Assembly (NCBI RefSeq): GCF_900250115.1 | Contig: NZ_LT984804.1 | Span: 1 to 64,000 of the forward strand | Source of the DNA: Cupriavidus taiwanensis | GTDB lineage: Bacteria; Pseudomonadota; Gammaproteobacteria; Burkholderiales; Burkholderiaceae | Reading direction: 5' to 3' | Length of the DNA: 64,000 nt | Shown here: piece by piece, positions 8,165 through 17,199 of the stretch | How the letters are laid out: each line of letters opens with the position of its first letter | Numbering within the stretch: the first letter of the stretch is position 1 | Notes under the pieces: generated by a model | What the model was told of the DNA's origin: nothing | Databases searched by the model: none | Seen by the model: the letters and a program-made list of their open reading frames with translations, nothing else | Position numbers and translations under genes: made by a program

Positions 8165-8378
8165 ATCCCGATTGAACATATCGAATTGCGCAAAGACTCT
8201 CTATCCACCAGACGGCCAATGCAGTCATGCACTCTCAACCTGTCTGCACCCTTACCGGCGCAGGCCGGGGCCTGGCCGCACGCGCGTGCGGCGCTGGACC
8301 AGGCGGCCGATGCCGCCACGCGCGACGCGGTGTTACGCTGCGCCACCAGACCCTGACGCTTACTGCTTGCGCCCGCCC

Positions 8379-9044
8379 ATGAGCCACTGGCATCTCGTTT
8401 CCCTGTTCGGCGAATCCGCCTACCTGCTGCCCTGCGCCGTGTTCCTGGCGTTGTGGCTGTACTGGCGCGGCGCGCCTGGCAGCGCGCGCCACTGGGTGCT
8501 GGCGTTCGCCGCGGCCGCGCTGCTGGTGCTGGCATCCAAGCTCGCGTTCATGGGCTGGGGCATCGGCAGTGCGGCGCTGAACTTCACCGGCTTCTCCGGC
8601 CACGCGATGATGGCGGCGTCGGTGCTGCCGGTGCTGCTCTACCTGGCGGTGCCGGCCGCGTGGCGGCGCCTGGGCTGGCTGGCCGCCGCCGCGGGCGTAG
8701 GCCTGGCGTTGCTGGTGGGGGTGTCGCGGCTGGCGCTGCATGCGCACTCGGTGTCGGAGGTGGCGGGCGGCCTGGGCGTGGGCCTGTGCGTCAGCCTGCC
8801 GTTCATCTTGCGGCGCACCACGCCGCACGGTCCGCTGGCGATGGTGCTGGCGAGCGTGGTGCTGGCCTCCGCGCTGGTGATGCCGATGGCCGGCACCGTG
8901 GGCGCCTCGCACGCGCTGATCCAGCAACTGGCCATGCTGCTGTCCGGCCGCGACCGACCCTTCCAGCGCGGCGAATGGGCCATGCACTGGCGCCTGCCCG
9001 GGTACGCCACGGTGCACGCCGCGGTGCGCACCGGGCCCGGCTGA
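8379..9044 (+). CDS. PAP2-superfamily membrane phosphatase
   Basis: This 221-residue integral membrane protein has about six hydrophobic segments and the motifs of PAP2-type phosphatases: Lys54 in motif 1, F-S-G-H (His75) in motif 2, and S-R-x5-H-x3-E (Arg117, His123) in motif 3. The Arg-Pro of a full motif 1 is not seen. Such enzymes remove phosphate from lipid phosphates such as undecaprenyl pyrophosphate. Placed just before the polysaccharide priming transferase, it may recycle the lipid carrier. The ATG at 8379 gives a normal PAP2 length; in-frame sequence further upstream is repeat DNA. Confidence 0.75.
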   Translation: MSHWHLVSLFGESAYLLPCAVFLALWLYWRGAPGSARHWVLAFAAAALLVLASKLAFMGWGIGSAALNFTGFSGHAMMAASVLPVLLYLAVPAAWRRLGWLAAAAGVGLALLVGVSRLALHAHSVSEVAGGLGVGLCVSLPFILRRTTPHGPLAMVLASVVLASALVMPMAGTVGASHALIQQLAMLLSGRDRPFQRGEWAMHWRLPGYATVHAAVRTGPG

Positions 9045-9160
9045 GCGCGACCGCGCCGCGCCGATTTTCGCGCCACGGGCTGTGTGCGCCCGCCAACAGA
9101 CACTGGCGGGCGGCTCGGCAACCATCGCTCCATCGAGCATTGCATTCGCGGTGGGCAGCC

Positions 9161-10564
9161 ATGGCATCCAGTTCGACCTTTGCGGCAGAGCGCCACACGG
9201 CGCTGCACTTGTTGTACCGGCTGGCCGACGCCGTGCTGGTAGGCGCCTGCGCGGTGATGATGGGTGCGCTGTACTTTCCGGAGGGCATTCGCGGCGCCGC
9301 GCCAGTGCACGGCTTCCTTGCCGCGCTGTGCTCGATCGCGGTGCCGGCGGTGTTTCCCGCGTTCGGCATCTACGAATCTTGGCGCGGCCGCAGCCGTGCG
9401 GCGCTGGTGCTGCGCCTGCTGGCGGCATGGACCACGGTGTTCATCGTCGGGCTGATGGCGGCGTTCCTGATGCACCAGATCGCGGCGGTGTCGCGGGTCT
9501 GGTCGCTGGGCTGGTTCGGTTCCAGCCTGTTGGCGCTGGCGGGGGTGCGTGCCGTCATGTTCCGCATGCTGGGCAATGTGCGCGAGCAAGGCATCAACGC
9601 CAAGCGCGTGGTGATCTTCGGCTACGGGCCGCTGGGGCGCGAGATGTACCTGCGCGTTGACCAGATCCGCGCCGCGGGCTACCGCGTGGTCGGCATCTAC
9701 CATGAGGAGCCGATCGCCGTGCCCGACGGCGTGGTCTCGCTGCGCACCATGGACGAGGTCAACCTGTTCGTGCGCAGCCAGGCCGTCAGGGAGATCTGGC
9801 TGACGCTGCCGATGGTGGCGTGCCGCGACCTGTACGACGTGGTGCGGCAGTTCCGCAACGAGCTGATCGACATCCGCTGGATTCCCGACGTGATGTCGGT
9901 GGAGCTGCTCGGGCATCGCTTCAGCGAGTTCCTCGGCCTCCCCGTGATCGACCTGAACAGCCCGCCGGTGTCGGGCATCACCGGCCTGCTCAAGGCCAGC
10001 TTCGACCGCGCCTTCGCGCTGGCCGCGCTGGTCGGGCTGGCGCCGCTGCTGCTGGTGGTGGCGGTGCTGGTGAAGCTGTCGTCGCCCGGGCCGGTGCTGT
10101 TCCGGCAGCGGCGACTGGGCATGGACGGGCGCCCGTTCGATGTCTTCAAGTTTCGCACCATGCGCCAGCACGCCGACGTGGGCGTGACACAGGCGGTACG
10201 CGGCGATGCGCGCGTGACCCGGGTCGGCGCCTTCCTGCGCCGCACCAGCCTGGACGAGCTGCCGCAGTTCTTCAATGTGCTGCGCGGCGAGATGTCGGTG
10301 GTGGGGCCGCGCCCCCATGCGATGGAGCACAACGAGCTCTACAAGGAGCTGATCGACCGCTACATGCTGCGGCACCGGGTCAAGCCTGGCATCACCGGCT
10401 GGGCCCAGATCAACGGCCTGCGCGGCCAGACCGATACCGTCGAGAAAATGCGCCGGCGTATCGAGTTCGACATCTACTACATCCAGCATTGGTCGTTCCA
10501 GCTCGACCTGCAGATCATCCTGCGCACCGCGCTGCACGGCTGGACCGGCGCCAGTGCGTATTGA
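9161..10564 (+). CDS. Undecaprenyl-phosphate sugar-1-phosphate transferase (WcaJ/EpsE type)
   Basis: The 467-residue polyisoprenyl-phosphate hexose-1-phosphate transferase starts repeat-unit synthesis by moving a sugar phosphate, probably glucose-1-phosphate, onto undecaprenyl phosphate. The N-terminal 120 residues form four membrane helices. A Rossmann-like segment follows (VVIFGYGPLGREM, about residue 147). A further membrane segment lies near residue 290. The C-terminal catalytic domain carries KFRTMR, the RRTSLDELPQ motif and VGPRPH. Length and domain order are those of WcaJ-family enzymes. It is the first committed gene of the polysaccharide locus. Confidence 0.92.
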   Translation: MASSSTFAAERHTALHLLYRLADAVLVGACAVMMGALYFPEGIRGAAPVHGFLAALCSIAVPAVFPAFGIYESWRGRSRAALVLRLLAAWTTVFIVGLMAAFLMHQIAAVSRVWSLGWFGSSLLALAGVRAVMFRMLGNVREQGINAKRVVIFGYGPLGREMYLRVDQIRAAGYRVVGIYHEEPIAVPDGVVSLRTMDEVNLFVRSQAVREIWLTLPMVACRDLYDVVRQFRNELIDIRWIPDVMSVELLGHRFSEFLGLPVIDLNSPPVSGITGLLKASFDRAFALAALVGLAPLLLVVAVLVKLSSPGPVLFRQRRLGMDGRPFDVFKFRTMRQHADVGVTQAVRGDARVTRVGAFLRRTSLDELPQFFNVLRGEMSVVGPRPHAMEHNELYKELIDRYMLRHRVKPGITGWAQINGLRGQTDTVEKMRRRIEFDIYYIQHWSFQLDLQIILRTALHGWTGASAY

Positions 10565-10674
10565 GGGACAGCCGCGGCGGTGCCGGGGGGCGCACGGATT
10601 GGTGCGCAAACGTACCGAAGCCGCAGGCTGTTAAGCGTGCAATAGGTCGCACCCATAAAAACCGGAGGCGTTCC

Positions 10675-10926
10675 ATGAAAGCAACCATCCGCAGCATCCT
10701 GGGCGAAGTTGCCCGGCTCGATGTGCCGCTCGCCGACCTGGCCGACAGCGATGACCTGTATGCGGCCGGCCTGTCCTCGCTGGCCACCGTGCACGTGATG
10801 CTCGCGCTCGAGAACGCTTTCGACATCGAGATCCCGGACCAGATGCTGACGCGCCAGCTGTTCCGCAGCATCGATTCCCTGGCCACCGCGGTCGAGCAGA
10901 TCCGGCGGCAGCAGGAGGCGGCATGA
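10675..10926 (+). CDS. Acyl carrier protein-like small carrier protein
   Basis: This 83-residue carrier protein has a four-helix acyl-carrier fold. The phosphopantetheine attachment site is read as G-L-S-S-L, with Ser35 in the place of the D-S-L serine. GGAGG precedes the ATG at 10675. Its stop overlaps the next start by 4 bp, so it is translationally coupled to the acyl-CoA-dehydrogenase-like gene and lies two genes before an amino acid:[carrier protein] ligase. The likely role is to be loaded with an amino acid (Gly or Ala in the known cases) on its phosphopantetheine arm. A conventional fatty-acid ACP is less likely in this context. Confidence 0.85.
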   Translation: MKATIRSILGEVARLDVPLADLADSDDLYAAGLSSLATVHVMLALENAFDIEIPDQMLTRQLFRSIDSLATAVEQIRRQQEAA

Positions 10927-12116
10927 ACCCCGTGGCCAGGATGGCGCTGGCGCCTTCCAGCGGGGGCGCCGTGTGCGCGCAAGCCGAGGCGCTGCTCGCC
11001 GCCGCCCGGGCCGCCGCTGCGGTCGCGCAGGCCCATGCCGACGCGGTCGACCGCGACGCGCGCTTTCCGCAAGAAGCCTTCGACAGCCTGCGCGAGCACG
11101 GCCTGGTCGGTGCCATGGTGCCGGCCGCGCAGGGCGGCGCCGGGGCTTCGCTGGACACGGTGGCGGCAATCTGCCGCGTGCTCGGCGCGGCGTGCGCGTC
11201 GACCGGGATGATCTACGCCATGCACCAGATCCAGGTGGCCTGCGTGATCGAACACGGCAGCGGCAGCCCCTGGCACCAGGGCCTGCTCGCGCGCATTGCC
11301 GACGAGCAGCTGCTGCTGGCTTCGGCGACGTCCGAGGAAGCCATCGGCGGCGCGCTGCGCAGCAGCGGCTGCGCGCTCAACGTCGCCGACGAACGCTTCC
11401 ACCTGCTCAAGATGGCGCCGACGATTTCGTATGGCGCGCATGCCGACGGCATTTTGATCACGTCGCGCCGCCATGCCGATGCCGCGCCATCGGACCAGGT
11501 GCTGGTGTGCGCGCTGAAGCCGGACTACTCGCTGCAAAGCCTGAACGCGTGGGACACGCTGGGCATGCGCGGCACCTGCAGCAACGGCTTCCGGCTCGAA
11601 GCCACCGGCGCGCTGGCGCAGGTGCTGCCGGTGCCGTTCGGCGAGATCGCCGACGCCACCATGACGCCGGTGTCGCACATCCTGTGGAGTGCGCTGTGGC
11701 TCGGCATCTGCAGCGATGCGGTGGCGCGCGCCAAGACCTTCTTTCAGGGGCAGGCACGGGCGCGGCCAGGCGCGCTGCCGCCGTCGGCGCCGCGCGTGGC
11801 CGAAGCGGTCAGCCTGCTGCAGCTGATTGAAGGGCGGCTGGAGCTGGCGCTGGAGCAACGGCGCCATGCCGAGCCGCCGGTGGCGAGCGCGTTCGCACTG
11901 GCCGCGGGCATGAACGGGCTCAAGACCACTGTGTCCACGCTGGCGCTGGAGGCGGTGCAGCAAGCCATGCTGGTGTGCGGCATGGCGGGCTACAAGCATG
12001 GCACGCCGTTCAGCCTGGGCCGCCACTTGCGCGATCTTTGGTCGGCGCCGCTGATGATCAACAACGATCGCATCCTGACCAACACGGCCAATCTGTTGCT
12101 GGCCGATCGTTCCTGA
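10923..12116 (+). CDS. Acyl-CoA dehydrogenase-like flavoprotein
   Basis: The 397-residue protein belongs to the acyl-CoA dehydrogenase/DszC-like superfamily. It has an N-terminal helical domain (FPQEAFDSLREHGLVG near residue 45), a middle beta domain (about residues 130-230) and a C-terminal four-helix domain. It overlaps the carrier-protein gene by 4 bp and is followed 10 bp later by the aminoacyl-carrier ligase. Linked to a carrier protein rather than CoA genes, it may oxidise the carrier-bound amino acid or act as an FAD-dependent oxidase or monooxygenase. The substrate cannot be inferred from sequence. Confidence 0.8.
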   Translation: MNPVARMALAPSSGGAVCAQAEALLAAARAAAAVAQAHADAVDRDARFPQEAFDSLREHGLVGAMVPAAQGGAGASLDTVAAICRVLGAACASTGMIYAMHQIQVACVIEHGSGSPWHQGLLARIADEQLLLASATSEEAIGGALRSSGCALNVADERFHLLKMAPTISYGAHADGILITSRRHADAAPSDQVLVCALKPDYSLQSLNAWDTLGMRGTCSNGFRLEATGALAQVLPVPFGEIADATMTPVSHILWSALWLGICSDAVARAKTFFQGQARARPGALPPSAPRVAEAVSLLQLIEGRLELALEQRRHAEPPVASAFALAAGMNGLKTTVSTLALEAVQQAMLVCGMAGYKHGTPFSLGRHLRDLWSAPLMINNDRILTNTANLLLADRS

Positions 12117-12126
12117 GGGAGATCGC

Positions 12127-13128
12127 ATGGACCTCCATACCCTGACCGACGGCGCTGCCCAGGGTGGCGCAGCGGTCGAGCCCGACGCCGCCTCGCGGCA
12201 CGGCAAGCCGGCGCCGCGCGCATCCGGCCCCACGTTCCTCGAGCAGCTGGTGGCCGAGGGCCTGATGATCCCGACCGGCGTGCCCGGCCTGTATGGTCGC
12301 AACACCACCTTCGAATCGATCTGCGAAGGCATGAACAACGTCATGACGCGGCTGGGGCAGGGCCTCGGCGCGGAAACGCTGCACTTCCCGCCGGCCATGG
12401 GCCAGGCGGATTTCGAGACCAGCGGCTACTTGAAGAGCTTTCCGCAGCTGGCGGGCACCGTCCACAGCTTCTGCGGCGACGACAAGGGCCACCGCCGCCT
12501 GCTGGCGCGCCTGGAAGCCAAGGACGACTGGACCGATCAGCAGCAGCCGACCGGCGTGGTGCTGACCCCGGCCGCGTGCTATCCGGTCTATCCCGTGATC
12601 GCGCGGCGCGGCCCGCTGCCCGAGGGCGGCAAGGTGGTCGACGTGATGTCGTACTGCTTCCGCCATGAGTCCTCGCTCGAGCCGACCCGCATGCAGCTGT
12701 TTCGCCAGCGCGAGTATGTCTGCCTGGGGACGCCGCAGCGCATCGCCGCGTTCCGCGAGCAGTGGCTCGAGCGCGTGCCGGAGCTGGGCACGGCGCTGCA
12801 GCTGCCGGTGGAGATCGACGTCGCCAATGATCCGTTCTTCGGGCGCGGCGGCAAGCTCGTCGCCGAAAGCCAGCGCGAGCTCAGGCTCAAGTTCGAGCTG
12901 CTGATTCCCATCAACGACGGCGCGCCGCCCACGGCGTGCATGAGCTTCAACTACCACATGGACCACTTCGGCCACATGTGGGACCTGCGCAGCGCGGACG
13001 GCGCCACTGCGCACACGGGCTGCGTCGGCATCGGCATCGAGCGCATGGCGCTGGCGCTGCTGCGCCACCACGGGCTGGATCCGGCAGGCTGGCCCCAAAC
13101 CGTCCGCGACACGCTGTGGGGGGGGTAA
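12127..13128 (+). CDS. Amino acid:[carrier protein] ligase (seryl-tRNA synthetase-like)
   Basis: This 333-residue class II aminoacyl-tRNA-synthetase homologue lacks a tRNA-binding arm and matches the Bradyrhizobium/Agrobacterium aa:CP ligases, which activate Gly or Ala with ATP and load a carrier protein instead of tRNA. Motif 2-like sequence is CFRHESSLEPTRM (about residues 177-189) and motif 3-like sequence is GIGIERMALAL (301-311). Cys151 (in TPAACYP), Glu196 (in RQREYV) and Cys299 (in HTGCVG) have the same spacing as the zinc ligands I recall for the Bradyrhizobium enzyme (Cys131, Glu176, Cys279). The carrier protein lies two genes upstream and a DUF1839 gene starts immediately after the stop. 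Confidence 0.88.
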   Translation: MDLHTLTDGAAQGGAAVEPDAASRHGKPAPRASGPTFLEQLVAEGLMIPTGVPGLYGRNTTFESICEGMNNVMTRLGQGLGAETLHFPPAMGQADFETSGYLKSFPQLAGTVHSFCGDDKGHRRLLARLEAKDDWTDQQQPTGVVLTPAACYPVYPVIARRGPLPEGGKVVDVMSYCFRHESSLEPTRMQLFRQREYVCLGTPQRIAAFREQWLERVPELGTALQLPVEIDVANDPFFGRGGKLVAESQRELRLKFELLIPINDGAPPTACMSFNYHMDHFGHMWDLRSADGATAHTGCVGIGIERMALALLRHHGLDPAGWPQTVRDTLWGG

Positions 13129-14109
13129 ATGTACGGCGACGGCAGGGCCAGGGTTCGCGCAGGCCGCTCCACCTGGCATGGCGGCAATCCGGTCTGGTCC
13201 CACGCGAACCAGCAGATCGACCTGTGGGTCGAGCTGCTGCAGGGCTGGGATCTCGAGCCCATTGCCGCACTGCCGTTCACCGTGGCGCAGGACTTCGAGG
13301 GCGACCAGTTCACGTTCTCGGCATTCCCTGCCAACGACCTCGAACGCCTGTACGGCATTGTCACGCACGAGCTGTCGATGTACGACCGGCTCGAGGCGCA
13401 TGTGGCCACCCAGACCGCGCGCGGCAACGTGGTGCTGCTGGAAGTCGACAGCTACCAGCTGCCGCAGCCGGCCGGCACCTATCGCCGCCAGCATATGCGC
13501 TCGTGCATCGGCATTGATGTGCTGGTGCCCGAGGCGGCTGCGGTCGGCTACTTCCATGGCGATGGCTACCACACCGCCAGCGGCGAGGACTATGCCGCCA
13601 TCTTCCGTCCGGCGACGGTGGGCTACGGCGAGGTGGCGGCGTTTCCGCATGCCTCGGTGGCGCGGCGGCGCTTTGCCGCGCTGACCGATGCCGCGCTGAT
13701 GCGGACCTCGCTGGAGCTGCTGCGCCATCACCTGTCGCGCCGTCCGCAGCACAACCCGATCAGCGTATTCCGCATGGCGTTCCCGGGCCATCTCGAACAC
13801 CTGATGGCGCGCGGCGAGCCCAACTTCCAAGTCTACGCGGCGAGCGTGCTGCGCCAGCTCGGTGTCAATTTCGAGCTGCTCGGCCGCTACCTGCGCTGGC
13901 TGGTGCTGCACGGGCACTCGCTGCCCGATTGCATCGGCGAGGCCTGCTACACCATGGCCTCCGAAGCCATGGTGATGCAGTTCCGGCTGATGCGCGCGGT
14001 GATCAGCCGCAAGTCCGATCCCTGCCAGGACTGCCTGGACCAGCTCGAGCAGGCCTACCAGGGCACGGTGCCGGCCCTGGCCTCGCATTTCGGCGCGAGC
14101 GTGGCATGA
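13129..14109 (+). CDS. DUF1839-family protein, copy 1 (probable Cys lost)
   Basis: The 326-residue DUF1839-family protein starts directly after the ligase stop and overlaps the next start by 4 bp. It aligns along its length with the second copy at 17990-19081: LPFTVAQDFEGDQFTF matches LAFTVAQDYEGDHFTF, and VVLLEVDSYQLPQP matches TVLVEMDSYYLPDT. In copy 2 an N-C-Y-x-D-L-W motif carries a Cys, whereas this copy reads N-Q-Q-I-D-L-W (Gln28). If the family is a papain-like or BtrH-like acyltransferase, as the Cys and later His-containing strands hint, this copy would be catalytically dead. That mechanistic reading is speculative. Genetic coupling to the ligase suggests it handles the aminoacylated carrier. 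Confidence 0.8.
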   Translation: MYGDGRARVRAGRSTWHGGNPVWSHANQQIDLWVELLQGWDLEPIAALPFTVAQDFEGDQFTFSAFPANDLERLYGIVTHELSMYDRLEAHVATQTARGNVVLLEVDSYQLPQPAGTYRRQHMRSCIGIDVLVPEAAAVGYFHGDGYHTASGEDYAAIFRPATVGYGEVAAFPHASVARRRFAALTDAALMRTSLELLRHHLSRRPQHNPISVFRMAFPGHLEHLMARGEPNFQVYAASVLRQLGVNFELLGRYLRWLVLHGHSLPDCIGEACYTMASEAMVMQFRLMRAVISRKSDPCQDCLDQLEQAYQGTVPALASHFGASVA

Positions 14110-16721
14110 GCGCGCGCGACCCGGCGGCACTGGTGCCAGGCCAGTCCGCGGGAGTGACCAACGCCACCACCGCCGCTGCCCCTGTAGCCTCGGCCGCGAC
14201 CGACCCGACGCCCGGCGTGGCCGTGGGCCCGTGCGCCCTGGGCGGCGAATGGCGCTGGCTGGAAACGCTGGCGGGCGCGGCGCAAACGCCGGCAGAGCTG
14301 GCGCCCGATGCGGCTTGGCTGCCCGCGCCCGTCCCCGGCACCGTGGCCGCGGCGATGCGTGCGGCGGGCCGCTGGGACGACGCTGCGCCGCCCCCGCTGC
14401 ACCGGCATGACTACTGGTACTGCGTGCGCTTTGCCGGCAGCGGCGCGCGCACGCTGCGCTGCAACGGCCTGGCGACGCTGGCCCAGGTGTGGCTCAACGG
14501 GGTGCTGGTGCTGACCACGCGCCATATGTTCGCCGCCCACCAGGTGGCGGTGCAGCTGGCCGGCGAGAACACCCTGCACCTGTGCTTCCGCGCGTTGCAT
14601 CCGTGGCTGCGCGCGCAGCGCGGCCAGGTCCGCTGGAAGCCGCGCATGATCGTGCCGCCTACGCTGCGCGCGGTCCGCACCACGCTGCTGGGCCATATGC
14701 CGGGCTGGTGTCCGCCGGTCCACGCGGTCGGCCCGTGGCGCAGTATTGAATTGCTCGATCCGGCCAGCGCCGATCCGTTGCACGGCGTGCGCGCCGAGGC
14801 CAGCACGCGGCTGGACGGCAGCGACGGCATCATCGCGCTGGCGCTGCATTTCCCGGGGCCCGCGCCGGCGCAGGCGTGCTGGCTTGCAGCGCACGGCGAC
14901 AGTGAGATCCGGGGCAGCCTGGCGCGCACCTCCACCCATGTGCTGGCCGGCACGCTGCGCGTGCCCCAGGCCCGCCTGTGGTGGCCGCATACGCATGGCG
15001 AGCCAGCCCTGTACCGGGTCGAGGCCCGCATCGGCACGCAGGCCCTGCATTGCGCGCAGGTGGGCTTCCGCACCGTGGAGGAAGACCGCGACGGTGAGCC
15101 CGGCGCCTTTGCCCTGCGCGTCAACGGCGAGCGCATCTTCTGCCGCGGCGCCTGCCTCTCCAGCCATGACCTGCCCGGGCTGGCCGACAGCGACGAGGCC
15201 GTGGGGCGCTGGCTGCGGCTGGCGCGCGACGCGGGCATGAACATGGTGCGGGTCAGCGGCGTCACCTGCTACCCCGGCGAGGCCTTCTACCGCGGCTGCG
15301 ACGCGCTCGGCCTGCTGGTGTGGCAGGACTTCATGTTCGCCAATTTCGACTACGGCGCGGACGCGCAAGCGTCGCGCGGCCTGATGGACGATGCCGCGCG
15401 CGAAGTCGGCCAGTGGCTGCGGTCGACGCGCGCGCATCCGGCCATCGCGGTGCTGTGCGGCGGCAGCGAAGCCGAGCAGCAGGCGGCCATGCTGGGCACG
15501 CCGCGCGGCGACTGGCGCCAGCCGCTGTTCGACGCACTGATTCCCGGCCTGGTGGCCGCGCACCGTGCCGACGTGGTCTACGTGCGCAACTCGCCCAGCG
15601 AAGGCGCGTGGCCGTTCCAGCCCGACACCGGCGTCACGCATTACTACGGCGTGGGCGCCTACCAGCGCCCGCTGGCGGATGCGCGGCTGGCCCGCGTGCG
15701 CTTTGCTTCCGAATGCCTGGCCTTTGCCAACGTGCCGTGCGCGCGCACGCTGCGGGAACACAGCCTGACCCAGCCGCTGCACGATCCGCGCTGGAAGGCG
15801 CGGGTGCCGCGCGATGCCGGCGCGGCGTGGGACTTCGAGGATATTCGCGACTTCTACCTGCGCGAGCTGTACCAGGTCGATCCGCCGCGCCTGCGCTATG
15901 AGCGGCCGGCGCGCTACCTGGCGCTGTCGCGCGCGGTGGTGGCCGAGGTCATGACCGAGGTCTTCAGCGAGTGGCGCCGCGTGGGCTCGAGCTGCTCCGG
16001 CGGACTGGTGTGGCTGTTGCAGGACCTGCTGCCCGGTGCCGGCTGGGGCATTATCGACGCGTGCGGGCGCCCCAAGTCGCCCTGGCATGCCTTGCGCGCG
16101 GTGTGGCAGCCGCTGCAGGTGCTGCTGACCGACGAGGGCCTGAACGGCCTGCACGTGCATGTCATCAATGAAACCGCGCAGCCGCGCACGGTGCTGCTGA
16201 CGCTGCGCTGCCTGCGCGACGGCGAGACGGTGGCGGCGCAGGCGCAGCAGGTGGTGAGGCTGCATCCGCGCGAGTCGTGCCGGATCGCCGCGGCGGCGAT
16301 GCTCGACCAGTTCTTCGACTTCACCTACGCCTACCGCTTCGGGCCGCCGGCCCACGACGTGGTGCTGGCCACGCTGCATGCCGATGACGACAGCGCCGGC
16401 ACGCCGCTGAGCCAGGCGGTCTACCTGCCTGACCGCAGCGCCGCCGCACTGGCGGCGCCCGAGCTGCATGGCAGCGTCGAAGGCGTACAGGGCCAGTGGT
16501 GGCTGCACGTCGGTACGCGCCGCTTCGCGCGCTGGGTGCATATCGAGGATCACGTCTTCCTGCCGGAGCAGGACTGGTTCCACCTGGGCCCCGGTGAAAC
16601 GCGGCGCATCCGCCTGATGCATGAGGGCGGCCCGGCCGCCGCGGCCGGCGCCATCCCTTCGGGCGAGATCTACGCCATCAACGCCGACCGGCCCGCCAGT
16701 TACGACGCGCCGGGCGCATAG
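14106..16721 (+). CDS. Glycoside hydrolase family 2 beta-mannosidase-like protein
   Basis: This 871-residue protein has the GH2 order: sugar-binding jelly roll (about residues 40-215, with DYWYCVRF and WLNGVLV), immunoglobulin-like domain (220-340), then a TIM barrel (about 345-700) and C-terminal beta domains. It resembles beta-mannosidases. The predicted acid/base is Glu455 in CGGSEAEQ, where family members usually have G-N-N-E, and the nucleophile is Glu536 in RFASECLAF. There is no clear signal peptide; a Thr/Ala-rich leader of about 35 residues precedes the fold. It overlaps the DUF1839 gene by 4 bp. It could trim or transfer sugar on the polymer, or on an aminoacylated glycoside. Confidence 0.8.
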   Translation: MSARDPAALVPGQSAGVTNATTAAAPVASAATDPTPGVAVGPCALGGEWRWLETLAGAAQTPAELAPDAAWLPAPVPGTVAAAMRAAGRWDDAAPPPLHRHDYWYCVRFAGSGARTLRCNGLATLAQVWLNGVLVLTTRHMFAAHQVAVQLAGENTLHLCFRALHPWLRAQRGQVRWKPRMIVPPTLRAVRTTLLGHMPGWCPPVHAVGPWRSIELLDPASADPLHGVRAEASTRLDGSDGIIALALHFPGPAPAQACWLAAHGDSEIRGSLARTSTHVLAGTLRVPQARLWWPHTHGEPALYRVEARIGTQALHCAQVGFRTVEEDRDGEPGAFALRVNGERIFCRGACLSSHDLPGLADSDEAVGRWLRLARDAGMNMVRVSGVTCYPGEAFYRGCDALGLLVWQDFMFANFDYGADAQASRGLMDDAAREVGQWLRSTRAHPAIAVLCGGSEAEQQAAMLGTPRGDWRQPLFDALIPGLVAAHRADVVYVRNSPSEGAWPFQPDTGVTHYYGVGAYQRPLADARLARVRFASECLAFANVPCARTLREHSLTQPLHDPRWKARVPRDAGAAWDFEDIRDFYLRELYQVDPPRLRYERPARYLALSRAVVAEVMTEVFSEWRRVGSSCSGGLVWLLQDLLPGAGWGIIDACGRPKSPWHALRAVWQPLQVLLTDEGLNGLHVHVINETAQPRTVLLTLRCLRDGETVAAQAQQVVRLHPRESCRIAAAAMLDQFFDFTYAYRFGPPAHDVVLATLHADDDSAGTPLSQAVYLPDRSAAALAAPELHGSVEGVQGQWWLHVGTRRFARWVHIEDHVFLPEQDWFHLGPGETRRIRLMHEGGPAAAAGAIPSGEIYAINADRPASYDAPGA

Positions 16722-17199
16722 GGCATACAGGCGGCGCATAGGCGGCGCACAGGCCTCACCAGGCCCCACCGCGGGCCGCATCCTCCCTTGTCATGCCTTG
16801 CCTGGCAGCCTGTCGGTGCCGGCCCGCCGCCGCCCCGGTGCCGGCCCGACGCCGGCATCGCGGCACCCCGGCACTTGCATTCGCCGCCAGCCGCAGGCGC
16901 CGCGCCGGCCTGCTACCAACCAACCAAAGGATGAACGAGTACCAACCGTCTGCCTACTGTCGCTTCAGTGCGCCATAGCACTTAATACAGTCAAACGACG
17001 AGGCAGGCACACAGCGCACCGCGGGGCTTGCGCGTCGGGACGGAAAGCGGATCGCAGCCGTCATCGGTCAGTCATACGCGGTGTCAACAAGTCGGTAAGC
17101 ATCAGTCACGGGTGGAGCGGTACAGCCGGGCTTTGCACCACGCAGCCAGCGCGCGAGCGGCGGCCCAGTGCCGGTCCCGGGTCAACGGGGAGAATCAGC
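16722..17199. other. Long leader region before the Crp/Fnr-type gene
   Basis: No convincing gene was seen in these 478 bp. Short GC-rich direct repeats (GGCGGCGCA-like) occur at 16730-16750. The last 200 bp are more mixed in composition and probably contain the promoter of the downstream regulator. An in-frame extension of that regulator into this region is possible but has no family similarity. Confidence 0.45.

Larger units (their letters stand above)
7875..8378. other. Intergenic region with tandem repeats and an orphan hairpin pair
   Basis: No convincing gene lies in these 504 bp. They hold a five-copy 13-bp tandem repeat at 7969-8033 and two consecutive hairpins at 8093-8164 that would end a minus-strand RNA. 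The last 200 bp presumably carry the promoter for the downstream PAP2-type gene. Confidence 0.5.

Noticed and set aside
8160..8228. A minus-strand reading starting M-T-A-L-A-V-W-W upstream of the orphan terminator, suggestive of a trp leader peptide
   Set aside because: The reading has no stop for over 100 codons and no trp gene follows on that strand, so the tandem Trp codons are probably chance.
14055..16781. A 908-codon open reading on the minus strand across the GH2 gene
   Set aside because: Long antisense readings are common in very GC-rich genes. This one has no domain similarity, is low in complexity and runs into neighbouring genes.
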